From Afipia sp. (lineage in GTDB: Bacteria > Pseudomonadota > Alphaproteobacteria > Rhizobiales > Xanthobacteraceae), in the NCBI GenBank assembly GCA_024508675.1, contig JANINQ010000021.1, positions 124,001 through 188,000 of the forward strand: a stretch of 64,000 nucleotides of DNA, written 5' to 3'. Of the stretch, positions 51,288-60,846 are shown in pieces. The position numbers and the translations under genes were made by a program. The notes below the pieces were generated by a model that worked only from the letters and a program-made list of their open reading frames with translations, searched no databases and was not told where the DNA came from. Each line of letters starts with the position of its first letter. Position 1 is the stretch's first letter.

Positions 51288-53051
51288 ATGTTGACCTCCC
51301 CTCAGCCGGCCTCCCTCGGACGCGTCATTTCGGTGCGCGGCTCCCAGGCTCGTGTCGGCCTGATGACAACCAGCCAAATCAACGACTCCAACGTCCGCGC
51401 GACTGTTGGCCAGTTCTTCGGAATCCGCACGGCCACGACCATCATCGTCGCCATGATCACGGAGGTCAGCCGGGAGAATCTGCCAGCGACGGACAACTAC
51501 ATCGCCATTGCCTCCGTCGACCTGCTCGGTGAGATCGCTGCCGGCCCTTCGGGCCGCTTCCAGCGCGGCGTTACAAGCTATCCGACCATCGGCGATCTGG
51601 TGGATGTGCTGACCAACCAGCAACTGCGCACCGTCTACGCGCCATCTAGGGCCGAACAGATCAATATCGGCACCCTGCAACAAGACCCGTCCGTCACCGC
51701 CTATGTCGATGTCGAGGACATGCTGAGCAAGCACTTCGCCGTGCTCGGCTCCACCGGCGTCGGCAAATCAACCGGCGTTTCATTGTTGTTGAACGAAGTT
51801 CTGCGCGTCAGGCCGAACCTGCGCGTGTTCCTGCTCGACGTGCATAACGAATACGGCCGCTGTTTCGGCGACAAGTCGCTCGTTCTCAATCCACGCAATC
51901 TCAAGCTGCCGTTCTGGCTGTTCAACTTCGAAGAGTTCGTCGATGTGATTTTCGGCGGACGGCCCGGCGTTCCCGAAGAACTCGAGGTTCTGGTCGAACT
52001 GATCCCGGTGGCGAAGGCGACCTACACGCAATATCAGAACACGGATCGCGTCGGCCTGAAACGTGTCGACCCCAAGATCGTCGGCTATACGGCCGATACG
52101 CCCGTCCCTTATCGTCTGGTCGATCTGATTTCGCTGATCGACGAACGCATGGGCAAGCTGGAAAACCGCTCCTCGCGTATCGTCTATCACAAGCTGATTT
52201 CCCGCATCGAGACCGTGAAAAACGATCCGCGTTACGCCTTCATGTTCGAGAACGCGAACGTCGGCGGTGACACGATGGCGGAGGTCATCAGCTATCTATT
52301 CCGCATGCCGGCCAACGGCCGGCCGATGACGGTCATGCAGCTTGCGGGATTTCCTGCCGAAGTCGTCGATTCCGTCGTCTCCGTGCTCTGCCGCATGGCC
52401 TTCGATTTCGGCCTGTGGAGCGACGGCGCATCGCCCCTGCTGTTTGTCTGCGAGGAAGCGCATCGTTACGCATCGGCCGACCGCGGCGTAGGTTTCGGGC
52501 CGACACGCAAGGCCGTGTCCCGCATCGCCAAGGAAGGCCGCAAATACGGCGTCCATCTTGCGCTGATCACACAGCGTCCGGCGGAACTGGATGCCACCAT
52601 CATCTCCCAGTGCAATACTCTGTTCGCGATGCGGCTCGCCAACGATCGCGACCAGGCGTTGCTGCGCTCGGCGGTATCAGATGCTGCAGCCAATCTTCTG
52701 TCGTTTGTGCCTTCGCTCGGCACGCGCGAGGTGCTGGCCTTCGGTGAAGGCGTCGCCTTGCCGACCCGGCTTCGTTTCAAGGAAGTCCCTCCGCACCAGT
52801 TGCCGCGCAGCGAGGCCACGATCACCACAACGCCCTCGGCCCATAACGGCCACGACATCCAGTTCGTCAGCTCCGTGCTGGAGCGCTGGCGCGGAGCAAC
52901 ATCGCACCGCGAAACGCCGAACGATCCGACTTTCGACCGCAGCCCCGGCATGGATCGGCCCGTGCCGCGCGTTCCGGAAGCACCGATGCTGCAGCCTTCG
53001 CTCGGCCTCGATCCGGACCGGTTCTCGCTGCTGAAGAAGCCGCTGCGCTAG
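51288..53051 (+). CDS. HerA-like ATPase (DUF87/DUF853, VirB4-FtsK-HerA superfamily)
   Basis: A 587-residue ATPase. Residues 1-130 look like the HAS-barrel domain of HerA, Walker A is GSTGVGKS (154-161), and Walker B is LLFVCEEAH near residue 384. A basic region and Pro-rich tail follow after about 520. HerA is a hexameric DNA translocase that works with NurA nuclease in archaea and in some defence systems. No NurA-like or SIR2 partner lies beside it, and its neighbours are ordinary, so a core function is more likely. Confidence 0.9.
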   Translation: MLTSPQPASLGRVISVRGSQARVGLMTTSQINDSNVRATVGQFFGIRTATTIIVAMITEVSRENLPATDNYIAIASVDLLGEIAAGPSGRFQRGVTSYPTIGDLVDVLTNQQLRTVYAPSRAEQINIGTLQQDPSVTAYVDVEDMLSKHFAVLGSTGVGKSTGVSLLLNEVLRVRPNLRVFLLDVHNEYGRCFGDKSLVLNPRNLKLPFWLFNFEEFVDVIFGGRPGVPEELEVLVELIPVAKATYTQYQNTDRVGLKRVDPKIVGYTADTPVPYRLVDLISLIDERMGKLENRSSRIVYHKLISRIETVKNDPRYAFMFENANVGGDTMAEVISYLFRMPANGRPMTVMQLAGFPAEVVDSVVSVLCRMAFDFGLWSDGASPLLFVCEEAHRYASADRGVGFGPTRKAVSRIAKEGRKYGVHLALITQRPAELDATIISQCNTLFAMRLANDRDQALLRSAVSDAAANLLSFVPSLGTREVLAFGEGVALPTRLRFKEVPPHQLPRSEATITTTPSAHNGHDIQFVSSVLERWRGATSHRETPNDPTFDRSPGMDRPVPRVPEAPMLQPSLGLDPDRFSLLKKPLR

Positions 53052-53159
53052 CATTCGCGCGCCCGCGTAGAACTGCATTGCACCGGCGGATGCTTTGCGC
53101 CGGTGCCGTCCTCGACTATGGTCCGTGCAGACATCCCGCTGCCTGCACTGGACAATCAC

Positions 53160-53741
53160 ATGACCACACCTTCCATCAGCCGCTTTCCCGTTCCCGCGCT
53201 GAATGCGCTGCCGGACGATATTCGCACGCGTATCCTCGGCGTGCAGGAAAAATCCGGATTCGTCCCGAATGTGTTTCTGGCGCTGGCCCATCGCCCCGAC
53301 GAATTCAGGGCATTCTTCGCCTACAACGATGCACTGATGGAAAAGGATAGCGGACTCAGCAAGGCTGAGCGCGAAATGATCGTGGTCGCAACCAGCGCTG
53401 CCAATCAATGCCACTACTGTGTCGTCTCGCACGGCGCGATCCTGCGCATCCGCGCCAAGAACCCGCTGATCGCCGATCAGATCGCCAACAATTATCGCAA
53501 GGCCGACATCACGCCGCGCCAGCGCGCGATGCTGGATTTCGCCGTGAAGGTCTGCCTGGAGGCACAGAAAACCTCGCAGCAGGACTTCGACATTTTGCGC
53601 GGGCACGGCTTCAGCGACGATGACATCTGGGACATTGCCGCAATCTCGGCGTTCTTCGCATTGTCCAACCGTATGGCCAGCGTCACCGAGATGCGGCCGA
53701 ACGACGAATTCTATATGATGGGGCGCATACCGAAGGCCTAA
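53160..53741 (+). CDS. AhpD-like/carboxymuconolactone decarboxylase family peroxidase-related protein
   Basis: A 193-residue helical protein with the CxxC-x3-H motif NQCHYCVVSH (Cys84, Cys87, His91), the redox centre of AhpD-type alkyl-hydroperoxidase relatives. The match is to the longer peroxidase-related group. The ATG at 53160 gives the usual N-terminus; an ATG 42 bases upstream is in frame and cannot be excluded. Confidence 0.88.
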   Translation: MTTPSISRFPVPALNALPDDIRTRILGVQEKSGFVPNVFLALAHRPDEFRAFFAYNDALMEKDSGLSKAEREMIVVATSAANQCHYCVVSHGAILRIRAKNPLIADQIANNYRKADITPRQRAMLDFAVKVCLEAQKTSQQDFDILRGHGFSDDDIWDIAAISAFFALSNRMASVTEMRPNDEFYMMGRIPKA

Positions 53742-53767
53742 CGCGCCGGATCAGAAAGGCGATCGCA

Positions 53768-54232
53768 TTGCTCGACTGGTGGGACATCATTCTGCGGCTC
53801 GGCGTCGCGACGCTGGCGTCGGGAATTATTGGCCTCAATCGGGATCTGCACGGCAAGCCGATCGGCGTTCGCACGCTGGGGCTCGTGGGCCTCGCGACCG
53901 CAACCGTTGTCCTGCTTGCCAATCCGGAGGCGCTTGAGGCAGGCAGGCTGTCGGATGCGACGAGCCGCATCATTCAGGGACTGCTCACCGGCATCGGATT
54001 TCTCGGTGCAGGTGTGATCGTGCATGCCGATCAGTCGAAGGTGAAGGGCCTCACCAGCGCTGCATGCGTCTGGTTCACGGCATGCATCGGGATTGTATGC
54101 GGTCTCGGGCTATGGCGGCTGGTGATCGTCGCCCTTGCAATCGCACTTTTCGTCCTTGCGCTCGGTGGTCCGATCGAGCGCGCATTGCATCGCGTTGTTC
54201 GCGGCCCTCCTGACGAACAGCCTCCGAACTGA
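53768..54232 (+). CDS. MgtC/SapB family membrane protein
   Basis: A 154-residue protein with four or five hydrophobic segments; the MgtC core reads ATLASGIIGLNRDLHGKPIGVRTLGLVGL, then IIQGLLTGIGFLGAGVIVH. MgtC proteins help growth at low magnesium or in acid, by modulating membrane ATPase or transport. The C-terminal soluble domain of the long forms is absent. TTG at 53768 is the only suitable start, preceded by AAAGGCG. Confidence 0.86.
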   Translation: MLDWWDIILRLGVATLASGIIGLNRDLHGKPIGVRTLGLVGLATATVVLLANPEALEAGRLSDATSRIIQGLLTGIGFLGAGVIVHADQSKVKGLTSAACVWFTACIGIVCGLGLWRLVIVALAIALFVLALGGPIERALHRVVRGPPDEQPPN

Positions 54233-54253
54233 TCCACTCGTCCAAAGGACCAA

Positions 54254-54877
54254 TCAGTCGTCGCTCGCCGGTCCGCACCAGCCGGGCAGATAAATCGCAT
54301 CCTTGCTTTTGCCGAGCGCCAGCGCCTGCTCCACGGCCTTTTCGAAATCGTTCTCGACGATCTTGCGCGACATCTTTCGCCGCAGGAAGTCCGCCCACAG
54401 AAACTCGCTGAACGGCGTCGTGTCCTTGGCGAAACCTCCGGCACGGCGCAGTTCACCGGCAAGACTCCGGAATGGATCGTTCTTCAGGCCGACAACATCC
54501 TTCGGCAAATCCTTATAGCTGCGGCGCTCACCCTTCGCGTCGTAAGGATAAACCCACCGATGGTTGTCGAGCACGGTCCAGAACGCTTTGGGGTCAACCA
54601 TCGTCAGGTCGGCGATCACCGAGACAAGAACCTGTTTTTCACCTTCCTCATGAAGCGCACGCGCCAAGTGATGATGGTCGATCACATAGTTTCGCTTGTC
54701 CGGCCCGACCACCACCGGAATCATGTGGCGGCCCAGAAGCTCGGCGCGCTTTTTCGACTTGTGAGCGCGCCATCGTTTGCGCTTCTCGCCAACCTCCCGC
54801 ATGCCGACAGTCATCTGGGTCGGCCGCAAGGACAGAATCGGGACAGGTACCAGGATCGGTTCGCGTTTGGTGGCCAT
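54254..54877 (-). CDS. ParB-like nuclease-domain protein (ParBc_2 type)
   Basis: A 207-residue protein that fits the putative ParB-like family: VPILSLRPTQMTVGMREVGEKRKRW at the start, then IPVVVGPDKRNYVIDHHHLARALHEEG and FWTVLDNHRWVYPYDAKGERRSY. Members are common single genes in Bradyrhizobiaceae and their role is not established. It is not a chromosome-partitioning ParB, since the DNA-binding domain is absent. It converges with mgtC. Confidence 0.85.
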   Translation of the reverse strand: MATKREPILVPVPILSLRPTQMTVGMREVGEKRKRWRAHKSKKRAELLGRHMIPVVVGPDKRNYVIDHHHLARALHEEGEKQVLVSVIADLTMVDPKAFWTVLDNHRWVYPYDAKGERRSYKDLPKDVVGLKNDPFRSLAGELRRAGGFAKDTTPFSEFLWADFLRRKMSRKIVENDFEKAVEQALALGKSKDAIYLPGWCGPASDD

Positions 54878-55096
54878 CGGATCGGCACTCCGGTGAAGGA
54901 TCGCAGGAACTTATCGGACCTGCGGCTTGTCAGGACACAGCTACCGCGATCACTTTCCGGGCATCGCCGCGCCTGCAGGCCTGCTCACAGGGAACTGGTT
55001 CCGCCTATCCTTTTTGGTTTCCCGGGATTATCGTATGGCCTGAAACGCTTGCTGGGGCGGGTGAGCACGAGCGCGTTGATTTGGGACCGCTATCAA

Positions 55097-55390
55097 ATGA
55101 CTGAAGGCGAACATCGCGTACTGAAATTTCGCCCCCGTACCTACACGCCGTTGCAGGCAGCCCCTGACCTGTCCAGGTACGAGCGGGCCAGCGAAAGCTC
55201 GGACGATTACCGGCACCGGATGGTCGCAAATGCGGCCGCGATCGCATTTACCGCTCTGCTAACCGGCGTCGGCGTGTGGCTGGCATTGGCCCTTGCGGAC
55301 CTGCGCAATACGCAGGACTGCGTGCTGATGGGCCGGCGCGATTGTGCGCATATTTCGGCGCGGACTGCCGACTTGATTCGTCAAAACTAG
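55097..55390 (+). CDS. Small hypothetical single-pass membrane protein
   Basis: A 97-residue protein that I do not recognise. A polar N-terminus ([29 protein letters not shown]) is followed by one membrane segment near residues 46-69 ([24 protein letters not shown]) and a short tail with two cysteines ([10 protein letters not shown]). It lies 160 bases upstream of acpXL on the same strand. The reading frame is open further upstream, but that part is antisense-like and unlike a protein. Confidence 0.6.
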   Translation: MTEGEHRVLKFRPRTYTPLQAAPDLSRYERASESSDDYRHRMVANAAAIAFTALLTGVGVWLALALADLRNTQDCVLMGRRDCAHISARTADLIRQN

Positions 55391-55548
55391 CCCTGAAACC
55401 GGTGCGTCTGCAGCCCCGCAGCGCCATTGAACTCACGTCATGGCTCCGTTATACGGGTTTCAACCGTCCCGAGGGGATCGCGGCACGGTTCCACGCCTGC
55501 GATCCGCGCCAAGAAGTGGCATTTTCTCAAAAGTCTCAAAGGTTTAGC

Positions 55549-55830
55549 ATGTCGTCTACATTCGATCAGGTCGCCACGATCATTGCGGAAACGTGCGACA
55601 TTCCCCGTGACACGATCACTCCGGAAAGCCACGCAATCGACGATCTGGGCATCGACAGCCTCGACTTCCTCGACATCGCTTTCGCCATCGACAAGGCGTT
55701 CGGAATCAAGCTGCCGCTCGAGAAGTGGACCCAGGAGGTCAATGACGGCAAGGCGACGACCGAGCAGTATTTTGTCCTGAAGAACCTCAGCGCGCGCATC
55801 GACGAACTGGTCGCCGCCAAGGGCGCCTGA
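55549..55830 (+). CDS. acpXL: Acyl carrier protein AcpXL
   Basis: A 93-residue acyl carrier protein; phosphopantetheine attaches to Ser37 in [20 protein letters not shown]. Compared with the housekeeping AcpP it has the longer C-terminal half ([21 protein letters not shown]) known for AcpXL, which carries C26-C28 hydroxy fatty acids for lipid A in rhizobia and relatives. It is the first gene of the lipid A very-long-chain acyl cluster. Confidence 0.93.
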   Translation: MSSTFDQVATIIAETCDIPRDTITPESHAIDDLGIDSLDFLDIAFAIDKAFGIKLPLEKWTQEVNDGKATTEQYFVLKNLSARIDELVAAKGA

Positions 55831-55841
55831 CGCGCCCTGCC

Positions 55842-56312
55842 ATGCAGCTCGAATACTTCCAGATGGTGGACCGTATTACCGATCTCGATGTCGGTAAGCG
55901 GACGATTAGCGTCGAGTCGCAGGTTCCGCAGACCAGCCCCGTCTTCGAAGGGCATTTTCCCGGCTATCCGTTGATGCCGGGCGTGCTCCTCACCGAGACC
56001 ATGGCGCAGACTTCGGGATGGCTCCTGATCGCGCTTCTGAAATTCGAGCGCATGCCCTTTCTGGCCAGCGTCAAGGAAGCCAAGATGCGCGACTTCGTGA
56101 AACCCGGCGAACTGCTGGCGATCGACGCAAGTCTCGTTCATGACGGCTCCGGCTTTGCAGTGACCGACGCCACGGTTCGTGTCGACGGCAAGGTGAAGTG
56201 CAACGCGACGCTGACGTTCCGTCACACTCCGTTTCCGCATCCCGATCTGCGCGTCCATATGGAATCGATGGCGAAGCGGATCGGCTTCCCACAACAGGTT
56301 GCTCATGGCTGA
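55842..56312 (+). CDS. 3-hydroxyacyl-ACP dehydratase FabZ-like (FabZXL)
   Basis: A 156-residue hot-dog dehydratase with catalytic His38 in EGHFPGYPLMPGVLLTETMAQTSGW and Glu52. It dehydrates the growing acyl chain on AcpXL. It follows acpXL by 11 bases and its end overlaps the next ketosynthase gene by eight. Confidence 0.92.
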   Translation: MQLEYFQMVDRITDLDVGKRTISVESQVPQTSPVFEGHFPGYPLMPGVLLTETMAQTSGWLLIALLKFERMPFLASVKEAKMRDFVKPGELLAIDASLVHDGSGFAVTDATVRVDGKVKCNATLTFRHTPFPHPDLRVHMESMAKRIGFPQQVAHG

Positions 56313-57489
56313 GACTTCTGCATCGCGTGAAGCCTGGATCACAGGCATTGGCCTTGCGACCTCGCTCGGCGAAGGTCTGGATGCGCACTGGGATGCGCTC
56401 AACAACAAGACCGTCAACGTCGATGAAACGACGTTCGCGCCTTACGTCGTCCATCCGATGACCAAGCTGAGCTTCGATGCCCAGATCCCCAAGAAGGGCG
56501 ATCAGCGGCAGATGGAAGCATGGCAGCGGATCGGCACCTATGCAGCGGGCCTCGCCCTCGACTCCGCCGGCGTCAAAGGCAACACCGAGATACTCTCGCG
56601 CATGGATATGATCGTCGCGGCAGGCGGCGGCGAGCGCGACCTCGCCGTAGATTCCTCAATCGTCAATGCCAGCATCCAGGGCAACGCCAATCCTGGCGTG
56701 TTCAACGAGCGGCTGATGAACGATTTGCGGCCGACACTGTTTCTTGCGCAGCTCTCCAACCTGCTCGCCGGAAATATCTCAATCGTGCACGGCGTGACCG
56801 GATCGTCCCGCACGTTCATGGGCGAGGAAGCCGCCGGCGCCGACGCCGCGCGGATTGCGCTGGCGCGCATCGCGTCCGGCCAGAGCGACATTGCCCTTGT
56901 CGGCGCCGCGCAGAACAGCGAGCGCAAGGAAATGCTGATGCTCTACGAGTTCGGCGATTTCAACCTGAAGGGCAAGTTCAAGCCGGTGTGGGAGCGCGAG
57001 AACGGCTTCGCACTCGGCTCCGGCGGTGTGTTTCTCGTGATCGAGTCCAAGGAACACGCGCAGGCGCGCGGCGCCAAGCCCTACGCAAAACTTACCAACG
57101 TCGTGGCCGATCACGCGCGGCGCAAGACCGCCGGCGATGTCACCTCCTCGCTGGACGGCCTTTGGTCAAAGCTCAAGCCGGGTCCGAATTCTGCCATCAT
57201 CACCGGCGCCACCGGGGCAACCCCGGTCACCGGCGAAGAGCGCGCCTTCCTTGAGAAGCACCGCGAAATTCCGGTGCGCGGCACCGGCACCGCCTTTGGT
57301 CATGTCGTGGAAGCACAATTTCCGCTCGGTCTGGCTCTGGCAGCCCTGTCGCTCTCCCGCGGCGCCCTGTTCCCGGCGAACGACAAAACCGGCGTCGAGA
57401 TTGAAATGACCAGGACGCCATCCCAGATTGTGGTGATCGGGGCCGGTCACTGGCGCGGCGAAGGCATGGCGCTGGTCGAGGCGATCTAG
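56305..57489 (+). CDS. Beta-ketoacyl synthase-like protein FabF2XL lacking canonical catalytic Cys
   Basis: A 394-residue ketosynthase fold. The ATG at 56305 follows AGGTTG and gives MAETSASREAW; a TTG two codons upstream is in frame. Where FabF has TACASG this protein reads VHGVTGSS (161-168) with no cysteine, the first catalytic His is replaced in ITGATGATP (299-307), and only the second is kept in FGHVVEAQF (His333). It therefore resembles the chain-length-factor half of a KS heterodimer, with the next gene as active partner. Confidence 0.9.
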   Translation: MAETSASREAWITGIGLATSLGEGLDAHWDALNNKTVNVDETTFAPYVVHPMTKLSFDAQIPKKGDQRQMEAWQRIGTYAAGLALDSAGVKGNTEILSRMDMIVAAGGGERDLAVDSSIVNASIQGNANPGVFNERLMNDLRPTLFLAQLSNLLAGNISIVHGVTGSSRTFMGEEAAGADAARIALARIASGQSDIALVGAAQNSERKEMLMLYEFGDFNLKGKFKPVWERENGFALGSGGVFLVIESKEHAQARGAKPYAKLTNVVADHARRKTAGDVTSSLDGLWSKLKPGPNSAIITGATGATPVTGEERAFLEKHREIPVRGTGTAFGHVVEAQFPLGLALAALSLSRGALFPANDKTGVEIEMTRTPSQIVVIGAGHWRGEGMALVEAI

Positions 57490-57503
57490 GCGGGGAAAAC
57501 AGA

Positions 57504-58781
57504 ATGGCGACTCGCGACAAATTCGGACGGCCTATCGTCGTTGTCACTGGCATGGGCGTGGTCACCTCGCTCGGCGCTGGAAAGACTGACAACTGGGCCA
57601 AGCTGACTGCTGGCGAATCCGGCATCCGGACGATCACCCGCTTCCCGACCGACGGCCTCAAGACGACAATCGCCGGGACCGTCGACTTCATCCCGGTCGA
57701 GCCGTTCTCATCGACATCCCTCTCCGAGCGGCTGGCCGATGTGGCTGTCGAGGAAGCCGTTGCGCAGTCCGGCATCGGCAGCAAGGGAGATTTCCCCGGC
57801 CCGCTGTTTCTGGCGGTCGCACCCATCGAACTCGAATGGGAGCCGCGCAATGACATCGCCCGCGCGACGAGGATGAGCGCGGACATCGACTACGATGCGC
57901 TGCTCAAGGCCAGCGGCAACGGCCGCTTCACCGGCCTGCATCGCCGTTTCCTGTTCGGCTCCGTCGCCGATCACCTGACCGACGTTTTCGGCACCAAGGG
58001 CTCTCCTATCTCGCTGTCGACCGCATGCGCCTCCGGTGCGACCGCGATCCAGCTCGGTGTCGAAGCGATCCGCCGTGGCGAAACCGATGCGGCGCTGTGC
58101 GTGGCGACCGATGGTTCGGTCAATGCCGAGGCGCTGATCCGCTTTTCGCTTCTGTCCGCGCTGTCCACCAACAACGATCTGCCGCATACAGCCGCACGCC
58201 CGTTCTCGAAGAACCGGGACGGTTTCGTGATGGCGGAAGGCGCCGGTGCGCTGGTGCTTGAAAGTCTTGAGTCCGCAACTGCGCGCGGCGCAAAAATTCT
58301 CGGCGTGCTTGCAGGATGCGGCGAGCTTTCCGACTCCTTCCATCGCACGCGCTCCAGCCCCGACGGCAAGCCGATTGTCGGCTGCGTAAAGAATGCGCTG
58401 TCGGACGCAGGCATGGGCATCGAACAGATCGACTACATCAACGCTCACGGCACCAGCACGCCGGAGAACGACAAGATGGAATATCTTGGCATCTCCACGG
58501 TGTTCGGCGAACGCGCGCAGCAGATTCCGGTCTCGTCCAACAAGTCGATGATCGGACACACGCTGTCGGCTGCGGGAGCCGTGGAAGCGGTGTTCTCCCT
58601 CCTAACGCTGGAGAACCAGCGCATTCCGCCGACCATCAACTACGACGTGCCCGATCCGGCAATCCCGTTCGATGTGGTGCCTAACAAGGCACGCGATGCT
58701 CGGGTGACCGCGGTGATGTCGAATTCATTCGGATTCGGCGGCCAAAATGCCTCCCTGATCCTGACCCGCGAGCCCGCCTGA
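57504..58781 (+). CDS. Beta-ketoacyl-ACP synthase FabF1XL
   Basis: A 425-residue ketosynthase II with the full catalytic set: Cys175 in STACASG, His315 in NAHGTSTPEND and His352 in MIGHTLSAAGA. It extends the acyl chain on AcpXL toward C26-C28. It lies 14 bases after the degenerate KS-like gene, consistent with an active/inactive pair. Confidence 0.93.
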   Translation: MATRDKFGRPIVVVTGMGVVTSLGAGKTDNWAKLTAGESGIRTITRFPTDGLKTTIAGTVDFIPVEPFSSTSLSERLADVAVEEAVAQSGIGSKGDFPGPLFLAVAPIELEWEPRNDIARATRMSADIDYDALLKASGNGRFTGLHRRFLFGSVADHLTDVFGTKGSPISLSTACASGATAIQLGVEAIRRGETDAALCVATDGSVNAEALIRFSLLSALSTNNDLPHTAARPFSKNRDGFVMAEGAGALVLESLESATARGAKILGVLAGCGELSDSFHRTRSSPDGKPIVGCVKNALSDAGMGIEQIDYINAHGTSTPENDKMEYLGISTVFGERAQQIPVSSNKSMIGHTLSAAGAVEAVFSLLTLENQRIPPTINYDVPDPAIPFDVVPNKARDARVTAVMSNSFGFGGQNASLILTREPA

Positions 58782-58891
58782 AGGCTCGCGACTGTGGCCT
58801 TGGGGGATTCTCGGGCGGTTGACGGCCTGCGCTGAACCGGCGATACCGACCTCCGAATCCGCAAGCAAATACAGCCTTTCAGGACGCCTTG

Positions 58892-59914
58892 ATGCGCGCG
58901 CTCACCCTCGTTGCCGACCGCCAGCTCGTGGTCGCGGACGCACCACCGCCCCCGCCGCCCGGCGCGGGCGACGTGCAAATCCGCGTCAAGGCGGTCGCCC
59001 TCAATCATATCGACGTGTGGGGCTATCGCGGCATGGCTTTCGCCAAGCGTAAGCTGCCGCTCGTTGTCGGCGCGGAAGCCTCCGGCGAAATCGCCGCTGT
59101 CGGCGAAGGCGTGACCCGATTCAAACTGGGGCAGAAGGTCGTGATGTACGGCGCGCTGACCTGCGGTACCTGTCCCGCTTGTCAGGCGGGCCGCGATAAC
59201 CTCTGTGAAAATGTCGCCGGCATCATGGGCTTCCATGTCGACGGCTTTGCGCGCGAACTGATGAACCTCGACGAGCGGCTGGTGATCCCTGTTCCGGATG
59301 GCGTTTCAGACCGCGACGCGGCGTGCGCCCCGATTGCGTATTCGACCGTTCAACACATGCTGTTCGACAACGCCAAGCTGCTGCCCGGCGAAACAGTGCT
59401 GGTCCATGCCGGCGGCTCCGGCATCGGCACCGTGGCGATCATGATGGCCAAGGCGATCGGCTGCACCGTCATCACCACCGTCGGCGACGATTCAAAGATC
59501 GAAGGCGTGAAAAAGCTCGGCGCCGATCATGTCATCAACTACCGCAAGGATCGCTTTGAAGGCGAGACGCGCAAGATCACCAGAAAGAAGGGCGTCGATG
59601 TGGTGTTCGAGCATGTCGGCGCGGACACCTTTAACGGCTCGCTGCTGGTCCTGAAACGCGGCGGACGGCTGGTGACCTGCGGTTCGACCTCCGGCCCCAC
59701 CACCACCATCAACCTGATGCAGCTCTTCCAGCAGCAGTATCGCATCTTCGGATCGTTCGGCGCGACCATCAAGAACATCGCTGACAGCCTCGACAAGATG
59801 GCGCGTGGCATGAAGCCCGTGATCGATACCGAGGTGCCGATCAACGACGTCGAGACAGCGCTGAAGCGGATGGAAAGCCGGCAGGTGTTCGGCAAGATCA
59901 TCGTGACCTTCTGA
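58892..59914 (+). CDS. Zinc-type MDR dehydrogenase/enoyl reductase-like protein (Adh2XL)
   Basis: A 340-residue medium-chain dehydrogenase. The structural zinc is bound by the four cysteines in CGTCPACQAGRDNLCEN, and the cofactor motif is GGSGIGTVA. The catalytic-zinc cysteine is replaced by Asn in LNHIDVWG, as in quinone- or enoyl-reductases. It probably supplies the enoyl or keto reduction of the AcpXL pathway. Its stop overlaps the lpxXL start by one base. Confidence 0.9.
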   Translation: MRALTLVADRQLVVADAPPPPPPGAGDVQIRVKAVALNHIDVWGYRGMAFAKRKLPLVVGAEASGEIAAVGEGVTRFKLGQKVVMYGALTCGTCPACQAGRDNLCENVAGIMGFHVDGFARELMNLDERLVIPVPDGVSDRDAACAPIAYSTVQHMLFDNAKLLPGETVLVHAGGSGIGTVAIMMAKAIGCTVITTVGDDSKIEGVKKLGADHVINYRKDRFEGETRKITRKKGVDVVFEHVGADTFNGSLLVLKRGGRLVTCGSTSGPTTTINLMQLFQQQYRIFGSFGATIKNIADSLDKMARGMKPVIDTEVPINDVETALKRMESRQVFGKIIVTF

Positions 59915-60846
59915 TGCGTCGCCTCCTCCTCCGCACCAGAGCGATCCTGCGCGATGCGCTCAAGCCCGTGACGGGAGCGATGATCGGCGCGATTGCAGTC
60001 GGCCTCCTTCGCGCGACCCGCTATTTCGATCCTGACAAGACCGCGAATTTCTTCGGTTCGGTCACGCGCACCGTGGGTCCCTGGCTGCGGGAGCACCAGA
60101 TCGGCCGCGCCAACCTGACCGCAGCCTTCCCCGAAAAGTCACCCGCCGAGATCGACACAATCCTGATGGGGGTCTGGGAGAATCTTGGCCGCGTCGGCGC
60201 GGAGTTCGCGCATATCGACCATCTGTGGGACCTCAATCCCGAAAGCTGGGAGAGCGGGCGCATCGAGCCGGCTCCGGGCAGCATCGAGAAATTCCTCGCG
60301 TTGCGCGACGATGGCAAGGGTGCGCTGATCTTTGCATCGCATCTCGCCAACTGGGAGCTGCCCGCTCTCGCCGCCCCGGCTTACGGCCTCGAATCCGCCG
60401 TGCTGTTCCGCCGCCCGAACATCGCCGCCGTCGACCGCGCGATTCAGGACATTCGCGCCGTCAATATGGGCACCATGGTCGCCACCACGCATGACGCGCC
60501 GCTGCGGCTGGCGCAGGCCCTGCAGAACGGGATTCATGTCGGTATGCTGGTGGATCAGCATTTCGGACGTGGTGTCGATGTCACCTTCTTTGGGCGCAAG
60601 ACGAAGGCCAATCCGCTGCTCGCGCGCCTTGCACGGCAGATCGAAGTCCCGATCCATGGCGTGCGCATCATCCGGCTGCCGAACCACCGCTTCCGCATCG
60701 AGGTCTCTGACGAGGTGAAGCCGGTGCGTGACGCCGACGGCAAGATCGACGTGCAAGGCACGACGCAGGCGATCAACAGCGTGATCGAGGGATGGGTCCG
60801 CGAGCATCCCGAGCAGTGGCTCTGGCTGCACCGCCGCTGGCGGTAG
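59914..60846 (+). CDS. lpxXL: Lipid A long-chain acyltransferase LpxXL (LpxL/HtrB family)
   Basis: A 310-residue membrane-anchored acyltransferase. The HX4E catalytic motif is HLANWE (143-148), with a hydrophobic N-terminal anchor near residues 20-33 and the QHFGRGVDVTFFG substrate-site sequence. It transfers the very-long-chain hydroxyacyl group from AcpXL to lipid A. It is the last gene of the cluster; its stop codon directly abuts the stop of the converging gene. Confidence 0.93.
   Translation: MRRLLLRTRAILRDALKPVTGAMIGAIAVGLLRATRYFDPDKTANFFGSVTRTVGPWLREHQIGRANLTAAFPEKSPAEIDTILMGVWENLGRVGAEFAHIDHLWDLNPESWESGRIEPAPGSIEKFLALRDDGKGALIFASHLANWELPALAAPAYGLESAVLFRRPNIAAVDRAIQDIRAVNMGTMVATTHDAPLRLAQALQNGIHVGMLVDQHFGRGVDVTFFGRKTKANPLLARLARQIEVPIHGVRIIRLPNHRFRIEVSDEVKPVRDADGKIDVQGTTQAINSVIEGWVREHPEQWLWLHRRWR

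Noticed and set aside
51288-54877. HerA plus ParB-like pair as a phage-defence system
   Set aside because: Two ordinary genes lie between them, the ParB-like gene is on the opposite strand, and no nuclease or SIR2-like effector is present.
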